Shown here: positions 43,461 to 53,673 of the stretch, one piece after another
Position numbering within the stretch: the first letter of the stretch is position 1
How the letters are laid out: every line of letters starts with the position of its first letter
NCBI GenBank assembly: GCA_029202485.1
Contig: CP119313.1
Span: 620,001 to 684,000 of the forward strand
Direction: 5' to 3'
From: Candidatus Pedobacter colombiensis
Lineage (GTDB): Bacteria; Bacteroidota; Bacteroidia; Sphingobacteriales; Sphingobacteriaceae
DNA length: 64,000 nt
The notes under the pieces: model-generated
Told to the model about the DNA's origin: nothing
Databases searched by the model: none
Seen by the model: the letters and a program-made list of their open reading frames with translations, nothing else
Translations under genes and position numbers: made by a program

Positions 43461-46400
43461 TTGGCAAATAAAGTCGACCAAAGAGTAAATTTTGCACGTA
43501 GTAAGCATATCATAGATTACCCGGATTTTCTAGATGTGCAGTTGCAATCATTCAGAGAATTTTTTCAGATCGAAACTACTTCAGATAACCGTCACACAGA
43601 AGGTTTATTTAAGGTGTTTGCTGAAAATTTTCCAATCACAGATTCAAGAAACATTTTTGTTTTAGAATTCCTGGATTATTTTATTGACCCACCGCGTTAT
43701 GATATACCTGAGTGTATTGACCGTGGGTTAACTTATAGTGTTCCATTGAAAGCTAAATTAAAGCTTTCGTGTAATGATGCAGAACACGAAGATTTTGAAA
43801 CCATCATTCAAGATGTGTATTTAGGAACCATACCTTATATGACTCCTAAAGGTACGTTTGTGATTAACGGTGCAGAGCGTGTAATTGTTTCACAGTTACA
43901 CAGGTCTCCTGGAGTGTTCTTCGGCCAAAGCCGTCACACTAACGGAACTAAGTTGTATTCTGCTCGTGTAATTCCTTTCAAAGGTTCTTGGATTGAGTTT
44001 GCTACTGACGTAAATAACGTTATGTATGCTTATATCGACCGTAAGAAGAAATTCCCTGTTACCACGTTATTGCGTGCTATCGGTTACGATTCTGATAAAG
44101 ACATTCTTGAATTGTTTGATCTTGCTGATGAGGTTAAGGTTAGCAAATCAGGTTTGAAGAAATATATCGGACGTAAACTTGCTGCAAGAGTATTGAGGAA
44201 ATGGGTAGAGGATTTTGTGGATGAAGATACTGGCGAGGTAGTTTCTATTGATCGTAATGAAGTGATCCTGGACAGGGATACAGTTTTAGAAGACGACCAT
44301 ATTGATATGATCATTGATGCTGGTGTTAAAACGATCATCTTGTCTAAAGATGATGGTGCAAGCCAGGCTGATTATACCATTATATATAATACTTTACAAA
44401 AGGATACTTCTAACTCTGAAAAAGAGGCTGTTGAAAACATCTATCGTGCTTTGCGTAATGCAGAACCACCTGATGAGGAAACTGCAAGAGGTATTATCGA
44501 ACGTTTGTTCTTCTCTGATAAACGTTATGACTTAGGTGATGTGGGTAGATACCGTATCAACCGTAAGTTGAAAATGGATACTCCTGATCATGTAAAGGTT
44601 TTAACAAAAGCGGATATTATTGCTATTGTTAAATATTTGATTAAACTGATCAACTCTAAAGAAGAGGTGGATGATATTGATCACTTGTCGAATCGTCGTG
44701 TTCGTACAGTAGGTGAGCAATTATACGCTCAATTTGGTGTTGGTTTGGCACGTATGGCTCGTACCATCCGTGAGCGCATGAACATACGTGACAATGAGGT
44801 TTTCACACCAACTGATTTGATTAATGCCCGTACTTTATCGTCGGTTATTAATTCATTCTTTGGTACAAACCAGTTATCACAGTTCATGGACCAGACGAAT
44901 CCTTTGGCGGAGATTACGCACAAGCGTCGTTTGTCAGCCTTAGGTCCAGGTGGTTTGTCACGTGAGCGTGCAGGTTTCGAGGTTCGTGACGTTCACTATA
45001 CGCACTACGGTCGTTTGTGTACGATTGAAACACCAGAGGGACCAAACATTGGTTTGATTTCTTCTCTTTGTGTACACGCGAAGATCAACAACTTAGGTTT
45101 CATTGAAACTCCATATAAAAAAGTAGAGGATGGTATTGTTGTCATGGACGAACCGGTTATCTATTTATCTGCTGAAGATGAAGATGGTAAAACGATTGCT
45201 CAGGCAAATGCCTCTTATGATGATAAAGGTAATTTCACTACATCACGTGTAAAGGCACGTTATGAGGGTGACTTCCCGGTTATTGAGCCTGAGAAATTAG
45301 ACTTAATGGACGTGGCACCTAATCAGATTACTTCGATCGCTGCATCGTTGATTCCTTTCCTTGAGCATGATGATGCGAACAGGGCTTTGATGGGGTCGAA
45401 CATGCAACGTCAGGCCGTACCTTTGTTGCGTCCTGAGGCTCCGATTGTTGGTACAGGTTTGGAAGGTCGCGTAGCTCGCGATTCGAGAACACTGATCAAT
45501 GCTGAAGGCGATGGTGTAGTTGAATATGTAGATGCTAATGAGATCACTATTAAATATGTTAGAAACGACAGCGATCGTTTAGTTTCTTTCGAAGGTGATA
45601 GCAAAACTTATAAATTAATCAAATTCAAGAAAACCAACCAGAATACTTGTATCAACTTAAAACCGATTGTTAAGAAGGGTCAGAAAGTTGTTAAAGGACA
45701 AGTACTTTGTGAAGGGTATGCTACTGAAAATGGTGAATTGGCATTGGGAAGAAACTTAAAAGTTGCTTTCATGCCTTGGCAAGGGTATAACTTTGAGGAT
45801 GCGATCGTAATTAGCGAGCGTATTGTTCGTGAAGATATCTTTACTTCTTTACACATTGAAGAGTTTGAATTGGAAGTACGTGATACAAAACGTGGGGAAG
45901 AGGAATTGACACCAGATATCCCTAACGTTTCTGAAGAAGCTACTAAAGATTTAGATGAAAACGGTATTATCCGTATTGGTGCTGAGGTTAAAGAGGGTGA
46001 CATCCTTATTGGTAAGATCACTCCTAAGGGAGAGTCTGATCCTTCGCCGGAAGAGAAATTATTACGTGCGATATTTGGTGATAAAGCAGGAGATGTGAAA
46101 GATGCATCTTTGAAAACTCCACCATCTATCAGAGGGGTAGTAATTGACACTAAATTATTCTCAAGAGCTAAGAAAACTACTAAAGCTGAAGAAAAATCGG
46201 CAATAGAGAAATTAGACAAGAGATATGATCTTGCTGTTTTAAACTTGAAAAACGAACTGGTAGATAAACTATTCCAAATTGTGAATGGTAAAACATCTCA
46301 AGGTGTATACAACGTTTATAAAGAACTGTTGTTCCCTAAGGGTGCTAAGTTTACGCAGAAAAGTTTATCTGATCTTGAATATGCACACATCAATCCATAC

Positions 46401-47264
46401 AAATGGACTACTGATGATGATAAAAATGATCAGATCAAGTTATTGCTTCATAACTATGGTATTCGTGTTAACGAAGAGCTAGGTGCTTACAAACGTGATA
46501 AATTTGCCATCAGTGTTGGTGATGAATTGCCATCAGGTATTGTACAAATGGCTAAAGTTTATGTAGCTAAAAAACGTAAATTAAAAGTGGGTGATAAGAT
46601 GGCTGGTCGTCACGGTAATAAGGGTATTGTAGCCCGTATTGTACGTGATGAAGATATGCCATTCCTTGAAGACGGAACTCCTGTTGATATCGTGTTGAAC
46701 CCATTGGGTGTACCTTCACGTATGAACCTGGGCCAGATCTATGAAACTGTATTGGCATGGGCTGGTAAAGAATTGGGTGTTAAATTTGCAACTCCGATTT
46801 TTGATGGTGCTAAACATGACGAGGTAGAAGAGTGGATTGCTAAAGCTGGTGTACCTGCTTCAGGTAGAACTTATTTACATAATGGTTTAACGGGTGAGAA
46901 ATTTGACCAGCCAACAACTGTAGGTATTATCTATATGTTGAAATTAGGACACATGGTTGATGATAAGATGCACGCCCGTTCAATTGGACCATACTCATTG
47001 ATCACACAACAACCATTGGGTGGTAAAGCCCAATTCGGTGGTCAGCGTTTTGGTGAGATGGAGGTTTGGGCATTGGAGGCATTTGGTGCTGCCAATATCC
47101 TACAAGAGATATTAACTGTTAAGTCGGATGATGTTATCGGTAGGGCCAAAACTTATGAGGCAATTGTAAAAGGCGAGAACCTTCCTACTCCTGGTGTACC
47201 GGAATCGTTTAACGTATTGGTACATGAGTTACGTGGATTAGGTTTAGATATTACGTTAGACTAA
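43461..47264 (+). CDS. rpoB: RNA polymerase beta subunit
   Basis: This 1267-residue subunit is full length for the phylum. The rifampicin-pocket region (FGTNQLSQFMDQTNPL, HKRRLSALGPGG) is at about residues 470-500 and the C-terminal GGQRFGEMEVWALEA is intact. The start is TTG at 43461 (MANKVDQRVNF); no ATG is available upstream in frame. It lies in a 153-nt gap after rplL with strong hairpins. Confidence 0.97.
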   Translation: MANKVDQRVNFARSKHIIDYPDFLDVQLQSFREFFQIETTSDNRHTEGLFKVFAENFPITDSRNIFVLEFLDYFIDPPRYDIPECIDRGLTYSVPLKAKLKLSCNDAEHEDFETIIQDVYLGTIPYMTPKGTFVINGAERVIVSQLHRSPGVFFGQSRHTNGTKLYSARVIPFKGSWIEFATDVNNVMYAYIDRKKKFPVTTLLRAIGYDSDKDILELFDLADEVKVSKSGLKKYIGRKLAARVLRKWVEDFVDEDTGEVVSIDRNEVILDRDTVLEDDHIDMIIDAGVKTIILSKDDGASQADYTIIYNTLQKDTSNSEKEAVENIYRALRNAEPPDEETARGIIERLFFSDKRYDLGDVGRYRINRKLKMDTPDHVKVLTKADIIAIVKYLIKLINSKEEVDDIDHLSNRRVRTVGEQLYAQFGVGLARMARTIRERMNIRDNEVFTPTDLINARTLSSVINSFFGTNQLSQFMDQTNPLAEITHKRRLSALGPGGLSRERAGFEVRDVHYTHYGRLCTIETPEGPNIGLISSLCVHAKINNLGFIETPYKKVEDGIVVMDEPVIYLSAEDEDGKTIAQANASYDDKGNFTTSRVKARYEGDFPVIEPEKLDLMDVAPNQITSIAASLIPFLEHDDANRALMGSNMQRQAVPLLRPEAPIVGTGLEGRVARDSRTLINAEGDGVVEYVDANEITIKYVRNDSDRLVSFEGDSKTYKLIKFKKTNQNTCINLKPIVKKGQKVVKGQVLCEGYATENGELALGRNLKVAFMPWQGYNFEDAIVISERIVREDIFTSLHIEEFELEVRDTKRGEEELTPDIPNVSEEATKDLDENGIIRIGAEVKEGDILIGKITPKGESDPSPEEKLLRAIFGDKAGDVKDASLKTPPSIRGVVIDTKLFSRAKKTTKAEEKSAIEKLDKRYDLAVLNLKNELVDKLFQIVNGKTSQGVYNVYKELLFPKGAKFTQKSLSDLEYAHINPYKWTTDDDKNDQIKLLLHNYGIRVNEELGAYKRDKFAISVGDELPSGIVQMAKVYVAKKRKLKVGDKMAGRHGNKGIVARIVRDEDMPFLEDGTPVDIVLNPLGVPSRMNLGQIYETVLAWAGKELGVKFATPIFDGAKHDEVEEWIAKAGVPASGRTYLHNGLTGEKFDQPTTVGIIYMLKLGHMVDDKMHARSIGPYSLITQQPLGGKAQFGGQRFGEMEVWALEAFGAANILQEILTVKSDDVIGRAKTYEAIVKGENLPTPGVPESFNVLVHELRGLGLDITLD

Positions 47265-47266
47265 TG

Positions 47267-47342
47267 TTGAAAGTTATTTTGTTGGGATGTCTCAAAGGCT
47301 TTTCTGAAAGCATCCCAACTTTTTAAATTTTTCAACTTTCAA
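47267..47342 (+). promoter_or_regulatory. nested hairpin between rpoB and rpoC
   Basis: An outer 9-bp stem (TTGAAAGTT 47267-47275 with AACTTTCAA 47334-47342) encloses a 9-bp stem GTTGGGATG/CATCCCAAC (47281-47289, 47311-47319) that is followed by TTTTT. The inner part looks like an intrinsic terminator, and the outer pairing ends 11 nt before the rpoC ATG. Confidence 0.6.
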
Positions 47343-47353
47343 ACAAAAGAGCT

Positions 47354-50300
47354 ATGTCTTACAAAAAGGATAATAAATTAAAAAGCAATTTCACCTCGAT
47401 TACCATTAGTTTGGCATCGCCTGAGGCTATTTTAGAGCGCTCTAGTGGTGAGGTGTTAAAACCTGAGACTATCAATTATCGTACTTACAAACCTGAACGT
47501 GATGGTTTGTTTTGCGAGCGTATTTTTGGTCCGGTAAAAGATTACGAATGTCATTGCGGTAAATATAAACGTATCCGTTATAAAGGTATTGTTTGTGACC
47601 GTTGTGGTGTTGAGGTAACGGAAAAGAAAGTTCGTAGAGAACGTATGGGACACATCAACCTGGTGGTTCCTGTAGCGCATATCTGGTATTTCCGTTCATT
47701 ACCAAATAAAATTGGATACTTATTAGGCTTACCAACAAAAAGACTTGACCTGATCATTTACTACGAACGTTATGTAGTAATTCAGCCAGGCTTTATGGCT
47801 GAAGAAGGTATTCAGTTTATGGATTTCTTAACTGAAGAAGAGTATTTAGATATTCTTGATAAGTTACCTAAAGAAAACCAATACCTGGATGATAAAGATC
47901 CTAATAAATTCATCGCTAAAATGGGTGCTGAAGCATTAGAAGACTTATTAAAGCGTATTGACTTAGATACTTTATCTTATAACTTACGTCACCAGGCTGC
48001 TAACGAGACTTCACAACAACGTAAAAACGAAGCATTAAAACGCTTGCAGGTTGTTGAGGCTTTCCGTGGATCAAGATCACGTATTGAGAATAACCCTGAG
48101 TGGATGATCATCAAGATTGTTCCGGTTATTCCACCAGAATTACGTCCTTTGGTTCCTTTGGAAGGTGGTCGTTTTGCGACTTCAGATCTAAATGATTTGT
48201 ACCGTCGTGTGATTATCCGTAATAACCGTTTGAAGCGTTTGATCGAGATCAAAGCTCCAGAGGTAATTTTACGTAACGAAAAACGTATGTTACAGGAAGC
48301 TGTAGATTCGTTATTTGATAACTCACGTAAAGTAAATGCTGTAAAAACTGAAGGTAACCGTGCTTTGAAATCCCTTTCTGATATCTTGAAAGGTAAACAA
48401 GGTCGTTTCCGTCAGAACTTATTAGGTAAACGTGTGGATTACTCGGCACGTTCGGTAATTGTTGTAGGTCCAAACCTTAAATTACACGAGTGCGGTTTAC
48501 CTAAGGATATGGCTGCTGAGCTATTCAAACCATTTATCATCCGTAAGATGATAGAAAGAGGTATTGTTAAAACAGTAAAATCTGCAAAGAAAATTGTAGA
48601 CAGGAAAGATCCATTAGTTTGGGATATTCTTGAGAATGTTTTAAAGGGACACCCTGTATTACTAAACCGTGCGCCTACGTTGCACAGATTAGGTATCCAG
48701 TCGTTCCAACCTAAATTGGTTGAAGGTAAAGCAATTCAGTTACACCCTCTAGTGTGTACGGCTTTTAACGCGGATTTTGACGGTGACCAGATGGCAGTAC
48801 ATTTACCATTAGGGCACGCCGCAATCCTTGAAGCGCAGGTATTAATGCTTGCAGCGCATAACATCTTGAACCCTGCAAATGGTACGCCTATTACTGTACC
48901 TTCTCAGGATATGGTTTTGGGTCTTTATTACATTACTAAAGGCCGTAGAACAGATGAAAAACGTGTAGTTAAAGGACAAGATTTCTCTTTCTATTCTCCG
49001 GAAGAGGTAATCATTGCTTATAATGAAAAACGTATTGATCTTCACGCATTTATCAAAGTTAAGGTAAATGTTAAATTAGAAGATGGTACGATCGCTAATA
49101 AATTGATGGAAACTACTGTTGGTCGTGTATTGTTTAATCAAATGGTACCGGAAGAAGTAGGTTATATCAACGAACTATTAACCAAGAAATCTTTAAGAGA
49201 TATCATTGGTGAAGTTGTTAAAATCACTGGTATGGCACGTGCATCAAGATTCCTTGATGACATTAAGGAATTAGGTTTCCAAATGGCATTCCGCGGTGGT
49301 TTATCATTTAACTTACAGGATGTAAACATCCCTGTTGAGAAGCAAGCGCTATTAGAGCAGGCTTCGGCAGAAGTTGAAGAGGTAAGGAATAACTATAACA
49401 TGGGTTTCATTACCAACAACGAGCGTTACAACCAAATTATCGATATCTGGACTCGTATCAATAACAGATTGACATCATTCGTGATGAATCAGTTATCGAG
49501 CGATAACCAAGGTTTCAACTCAGTATATATGATGTTGGACTCTGGAGCCCGTGGTTCGAAAGAGCAGATTCGTCAGCTATGCGGTATGCGTGGTTTGATG
49601 GCTAAGCCTCAGAAATCAGGTTCAGGTGGCGAGATTATTGAAAACCCGATCTTATCAAACTTTAAAGAAGGATTGTCGGTATTAGAGTACTTTATCTCTA
49701 CCCACGGTGCTCGTAAAGGTTTGGCGGATACGGCGTTAAAAACAGCTGATGCGGGTTACTTGACACGTCGTTTACATGATGTGGCACAGGATATGATCGT
49801 TAATTCTGAGGATTGCGGTACATTGAGAGGTATGTATACTACTGCACTGAAAGATAATGAAGACATTGTTGAGCCATTATTTGACAGAATTTTAGGTCGT
49901 ATTTCTCTACATGATGTGTTTAATCCTTTAGACGGAAACCTATTGGTTGGTGCCGGACAGGATATCACTGAAGAGATTGCAAAAACAATTGAAGAGTCTC
50001 CATTAGAAGGCATTGAAATTCGTTCGGTATTAACCTGCGAAAACAAAAGAGGAGTTTGTGCATTATGCTATGGACGTAACCTGGCAACTGGTAAACGTGT
50101 TCAAAAAGGTGAGGCTGTTGGTGTAATTGCTGCACAGTCAATCGGTGAGCCGGGTACACAGTTAACACTACGTACATTCCACGTTGGGGGTACTGCATCG
50201 AACATTGCTGCAGAATCTCAGATCACAGCTAAATTTGATGGTGTGATTGAATTTGAAAACGTTCGTACTGTTGCTACCAAAACTGAAGATGGTGATACAC

Positions 50301-51640
50301 AAATTGTATTGGGTCGTTCAGGTGAGTTCAAGATTGTTGAGCCAGGTACTGGCAAAGTGATCATGACCAACAACATTCCTTATGGTTCATTCTTATATGT
50401 TGAGGATGGAGCTAAAATCACTAAAGGTGATAGGATTTGTTCATGGGATCCATACAACGCGGTTATTATCTCGGAGTTTGCCGGTAAGATTGAATTTGAA
50501 GCTATCATTGAGGGGGTAACTTTCCGTGAAGAATCAGATGAACAAACAGGTCACCGTGAGAAAGTAATTATAGATACTCGTGATAAAACTAAAAACCCTT
50601 CTGTAAGAATCGTTGACAAAAAAGGTGAATTGATCAGAGGATACAACATCCCGGTTGGTGCCCACATTGCAATTGATGAAGGTGATATGGTTCAAACAGG
50701 TCAGATCTTAGTTAAGATACCTCGTGCAACTGGAAAAACAAGGGATATTACGGGTGGTTTACCACGTGTAACTGAGCTTTTCGAAGCACGTAACCCATCT
50801 AACCCTGCTGTAGTAACAGAGATTGATGGTGTGGTAACTTTAGGTGGCGTGAAACGTGGTAATCGTGAGATGACTATCGAATCTAAAGATGGTGAAGTTA
50901 AAAAATATCTGGTTCCATTGTCTAAACACATCCTGGTTCAGGATAATGACTTTGTAAAAGCAGGTATGCCTTTATCAGATGGTTCGATCTCTCCTGCAGA
51001 TATTCTGGCTATTAAAGGTCCGGCAGCTGTACAAGAGTACTTAGTAAATGGTATCCAGGAGGTTTATCGTTTGCAAGGTGTGAAAATCAACGATAAGCAC
51101 TTTGAGGTAATTGTTCACCAAATGATGCAAAAGGTTCATATCGAAGATCCAGGAGATACTAGTTTCTTAGAGAACAACTCTGCAGATCGTTGGGACTTCA
51201 TGATCGAGAACGATGAGATCTATGACAAAAAAGTTGTAGTTGAGGCTGGTGATTCAAACACTGTTAAACCTGGTCAGATCATCTCGTTACGTAAATTAAG
51301 AGACGAGAATTCTCAATTGAAACGTAAAGACTTGAAACAAATTGAAGTTCGTGATGCAAGACCTGCAACAGCTAGTTCAATGCTGCAAGGTATTACGCGT
51401 GCTTCATTAGGTACGAAATCGTTCATCTCGGCGGCATCGTTCCAGGAAACTACAAAAGTATTAAATGAGGCAGCTATTGCCGGTAAACGTGATAGCATGC
51501 TTGGATTGAAAGAAAACGTTATTGTTGGACACTTGATCCCTTCAGGTACTGGTGTACGTGGATACGAGCGTATCATTGTAGGTTCTCAGGAAGAATATGA
51601 TAAATTACTAGCTTCGAAACAAGAAGAAATCGATGCTTAA
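47354..51640 (+). CDS. rpoC: RNA polymerase beta' subunit
   Basis: This 1428-residue subunit has the N-terminal zinc ribbon (CHCGKYKRIRYKGIVCDRC), the active-site NADFDGDQ with Asp474, Asp476 and Asp478, the second zinc-binding Cys group (CENKRGVCALCYG) and a normal C-terminus. It forms the catalytic core with RpoB. Confidence 0.98.
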   Translation: MSYKKDNKLKSNFTSITISLASPEAILERSSGEVLKPETINYRTYKPERDGLFCERIFGPVKDYECHCGKYKRIRYKGIVCDRCGVEVTEKKVRRERMGHINLVVPVAHIWYFRSLPNKIGYLLGLPTKRLDLIIYYERYVVIQPGFMAEEGIQFMDFLTEEEYLDILDKLPKENQYLDDKDPNKFIAKMGAEALEDLLKRIDLDTLSYNLRHQAANETSQQRKNEALKRLQVVEAFRGSRSRIENNPEWMIIKIVPVIPPELRPLVPLEGGRFATSDLNDLYRRVIIRNNRLKRLIEIKAPEVILRNEKRMLQEAVDSLFDNSRKVNAVKTEGNRALKSLSDILKGKQGRFRQNLLGKRVDYSARSVIVVGPNLKLHECGLPKDMAAELFKPFIIRKMIERGIVKTVKSAKKIVDRKDPLVWDILENVLKGHPVLLNRAPTLHRLGIQSFQPKLVEGKAIQLHPLVCTAFNADFDGDQMAVHLPLGHAAILEAQVLMLAAHNILNPANGTPITVPSQDMVLGLYYITKGRRTDEKRVVKGQDFSFYSPEEVIIAYNEKRIDLHAFIKVKVNVKLEDGTIANKLMETTVGRVLFNQMVPEEVGYINELLTKKSLRDIIGEVVKITGMARASRFLDDIKELGFQMAFRGGLSFNLQDVNIPVEKQALLEQASAEVEEVRNNYNMGFITNNERYNQIIDIWTRINNRLTSFVMNQLSSDNQGFNSVYMMLDSGARGSKEQIRQLCGMRGLMAKPQKSGSGGEIIENPILSNFKEGLSVLEYFISTHGARKGLADTALKTADAGYLTRRLHDVAQDMIVNSEDCGTLRGMYTTALKDNEDIVEPLFDRILGRISLHDVFNPLDGNLLVGAGQDITEEIAKTIEESPLEGIEIRSVLTCENKRGVCALCYGRNLATGKRVQKGEAVGVIAAQSIGEPGTQLTLRTFHVGGTASNIAAESQITAKFDGVIEFENVRTVATKTEDGDTQIVLGRSGEFKIVEPGTGKVIMTNNIPYGSFLYVEDGAKITKGDRICSWDPYNAVIISEFAGKIEFEAIIEGVTFREESDEQTGHREKVIIDTRDKTKNPSVRIVDKKGELIRGYNIPVGAHIAIDEGDMVQTGQILVKIPRATGKTRDITGGLPRVTELFEARNPSNPAVVTEIDGVVTLGGVKRGNREMTIESKDGEVKKYLVPLSKHILVQDNDFVKAGMPLSDGSISPADILAIKGPAAVQEYLVNGIQEVYRLQGVKINDKHFEVIVHQMMQKVHIEDPGDTSFLENNSADRWDFMIENDEIYDKKVVVEAGDSNTVKPGQIISLRKLRDENSQLKRKDLKQIEVRDARPATASSMLQGITRASLGTKSFISAASFQETTKVLNEAAIAGKRDSMLGLKENVIVGHLIPSGTGVRGYERIIVGSQEEYDKLLASKQEEIDA

Positions 51641-51660
51641 TATTTAAATACATTTTTCTA

Positions 51661-51695
51661 AAATCCCCCTTCTTTTAAGTTGGGGGATTTTTTTT
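51661..51695 (+). terminator. intrinsic terminator of the rpoBC operon
   Basis: AAATCCCCC pairs with GGGGGATTT (9 bp) around a 12-nt loop and runs into eight T. Confidence 0.9.
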
Positions 51696-51719
51696 GGCTA
51701 CTCAATCTAAAATTTTATC

Positions 51720-51727
51720 TAAGTTTG
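51720..51727 (+). promoter_or_regulatory. possible -7 element very close to the next start codon
   Basis: TAAGTTTG fits TAnnTTTG exactly but ends only 4 nt before the ATG at 51732. TTTG at 51693-51696 lies 23 nt upstream. If used, the mRNA would be leaderless or nearly so. Confidence 0.35.
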
Positions 51728-51731
51728 TTTT

Positions 51732-52046
51732 ATGGAAGAACAAAACAACGACAACCAACTAAATATTGAGCTTTCTGAAGAAATCGCAGAAGGGATATTT
51801 TCCAATCTGGCTATTATAACGCATTCAAATACAGAGTTTGTATTGGATTTTATCCGGGTTATGCCTGGTGTGCCTAAAGCTAGAGTAAAATCAAGGATTA
51901 TATTGACGCCTGAGCATGCTAAGCGACTGGTAGCTGCAATGCAGGATAATATTGAAAAGTATGAAGCTGTAAATGGACGCATCAAGACTCAAGAGGAGCC
52001 TCCGGGCTTTCCTATGAACTTTGGGGGACCAACGGCGCAGGCTTAG
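51732..52046 (+). CDS. DUF3467 family protein
   Basis: This 104-residue protein is of the DUF3467 family (LNIELSEEIAEGIFSNLAIITHSNTEF, then FDFIRVMPG-type and ILTPEHAKRL segments). Bacteroidota keep it directly after rpoC. Its function is not known; the context hints at a tie to transcription. It overlaps the convergent miaA by 4 nt. Confidence 0.88.
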   Translation: MEEQNNDNQLNIELSEEIAEGIFSNLAIITHSNTEFVLDFIRVMPGVPKARVKSRIILTPEHAKRLVAAMQDNIEKYEAVNGRIKTQEEPPGFPMNFGGPTAQA

Positions 52047-52960
52047 CCTGTTTTTTGACTGATATAATTGATGACGGCATTATCCTGTCCAGGTTCAAAC
52101 CAGGTAGTGCTGTCATCTCTTCTAAACCAGGTGAGCTGACGTTTCGCGAAGCGTCTTGTATTCTGCTTGATTTGATCGACTGCTTCTTTTAACGTGATTT
52201 CTCCATCCAGGTAAGCGAATAATTCTGAGTAACCTACAGTATTTAGCGCATTGTATTTTCTGAAAGGTTGCAGACCTTTTACTTCATCTAATAAACCGGC
52301 CTCCATCATTTTATCTACACGTTGATTTATTCGGTTATAGAGTTCTGTACGATCCATATTCATACCTATTTTGATGATATTGAAAGGTCTTGTCTTTTTT
52401 CTGTTGGTAAGATGAGCTGATAGTTTTGTACCTGTAGATAGGTAAAATTCCAAGCCTCTTATCATGCGCTGAGGGTTGGCCTGGTCTACTTTGTTATAGT
52501 ATTCGGGATCATACCCGCTGAGCTGTTTTTTTATAGCTTCCAGACCTTCATTTTCCAATCGTTGATTTAGTTGTTCCCTGATGTTCATATCTGTTTGCGG
52601 AAGGTCGTCCAGTCCGTTACATACCGCATCTATATATAGACCTGAACCGCCAACCATGATCAAAAGTTTATGCTTTTCAAACAATTTAGTTATCAATTCC
52701 ATGGCTTGTACTTCGAAATCACCGGTACTAAATAGGTTCTTTATACTGTGGGAGTTGATAAAGTGATGTGGGGCTGCAGCCAACTCCTCAGTTGAGGGCT
52801 TAGCTGTACCAATTTCCATTTCTTTAAAAAATTGTCTGGAATCGGCAGATATAATTTCAGTAGAAAAATGCTTGGCCAAAGCAATGGCCAGTGCAGTTTT
52901 TCCTATTCCGGTTGGACCAACAATTACAATTAATGTTTTATTTAATGCCATGCTGGGCAT
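52043..52960 (-). CDS. miaA: tRNA dimethylallyltransferase
   Basis: This 305-residue enzyme adds dimethylallyl to A37 of tRNAs that read UNN codons. The P-loop GPTGIGKTALA, the DSRQFF segment and the GGSGLYIDAV segment are typical. A start three codons later (MALNKT) is also possible. It overlaps the upstream gene by 1 nt. Confidence 0.95.
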   Translation of the reverse strand: MPSMALNKTLIVIVGPTGIGKTALAIALAKHFSTEIISADSRQFFKEMEIGTAKPSTEELAAAPHHFINSHSIKNLFSTGDFEVQAMELITKLFEKHKLLIMVGGSGLYIDAVCNGLDDLPQTDMNIREQLNQRLENEGLEAIKKQLSGYDPEYYNKVDQANPQRMIRGLEFYLSTGTKLSAHLTNRKKTRPFNIIKIGMNMDRTELYNRINQRVDKMMEAGLLDEVKGLQPFRKYNALNTVGYSELFAYLDGEITLKEAVDQIKQNTRRFAKRQLTWFRRDDSTTWFEPGQDNAVINYISQKTG

Positions 52961-53616
52961 TAGTAGTCCTCTTTGTTATCATATTCTTCGTCTTCATAGC
53001 CATCATTGTCTGAAAATTCATCTGCATCGTCAGATTCTTCATCTTCGTCTACATCATCAGACTTTTCTTCTGCATTGATACCTCTGCCACCCATCGCTTC
53101 AAGCTCTTCAGTATCTTCAGGTACAAAATCCATTTCATTTAAGAAATCAAAGTCCGAAGATGCAGGTGCAGCTGATATTGCAACAGCTCCAAAGTTATCC
53201 TTTTCAATAATTTTAGGTGCTTCTCCTATACTTTTTACTAAGAATGGGTATTCGATATTCGGATCCGGATCAAGAATGATCTTAATGAGTTCTACATGAA
53301 AATCAAATGGACGGTCGAAGTTGTAGATATAATAAAATTTCTGGTGCGGGTCTTCAATAAATTTATTTAGTTTAGCAGCTTCCATTAAGGCTACTCCTCT
53401 GTCTATTTTGCGTTGGGATGGTAGATAGGCAATTTCATCACCTTTTATCCAGTTATCTGTGCTTACAAAAAATGATGAGGATTTTTCGGCAGAGTATCCG
53501 GTTGAGCGATGTACTGCTTTATGTAAATCTTCAAATGTTTGGGTGGATTTGATATCTATTTCCCTTATTACTTCATCGAAATCTTCGAAACTTATTCTAA
53601 ATCTATAAATTGCCAT
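52960..53616 (-). CDS. pRiA4b ORF-3-like domain protein with acidic tail
   Basis: This 218-residue protein has an N-terminal pRiA4b ORF-3 (IS1096 TnpR-like) domain (about residues 1-125) and a C-terminal tail of about 50 residues that is nearly all Asp, Glu and Ser. The family name comes from a plasmid gene; here, between miaA and cca, it looks like a chromosomal resident gene with unknown role. The stop/start overlap with miaA suggests coupling. Confidence 0.8.
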   Translation of the reverse strand: MAIYRFRISFEDFDEVIREIDIKSTQTFEDLHKAVHRSTGYSAEKSSSFFVSTDNWIKGDEIAYLPSQRKIDRGVALMEAAKLNKFIEDPHQKFYYIYNFDRPFDFHVELIKIILDPDPNIEYPFLVKSIGEAPKIIEKDNFGAVAISAAPASSDFDFLNEMDFVPEDTEELEAMGGRGINAEEKSDDVDEDEESDDADEFSDNDGYEDEEYDNKEDY

Positions 53617-53673
53617 TTTAGCCTCTTTTCTAGGTATAAAATTAAAAAATAAAATATATTTTATATAATGGTG

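Noticed and set aside
52960..53616. pRiA4b ORF-3 family as sign of a plasmid or transposon
   Set aside because: The family name is historical; the gene overlaps miaA and lies among housekeeping genes with no repeats or transposase.
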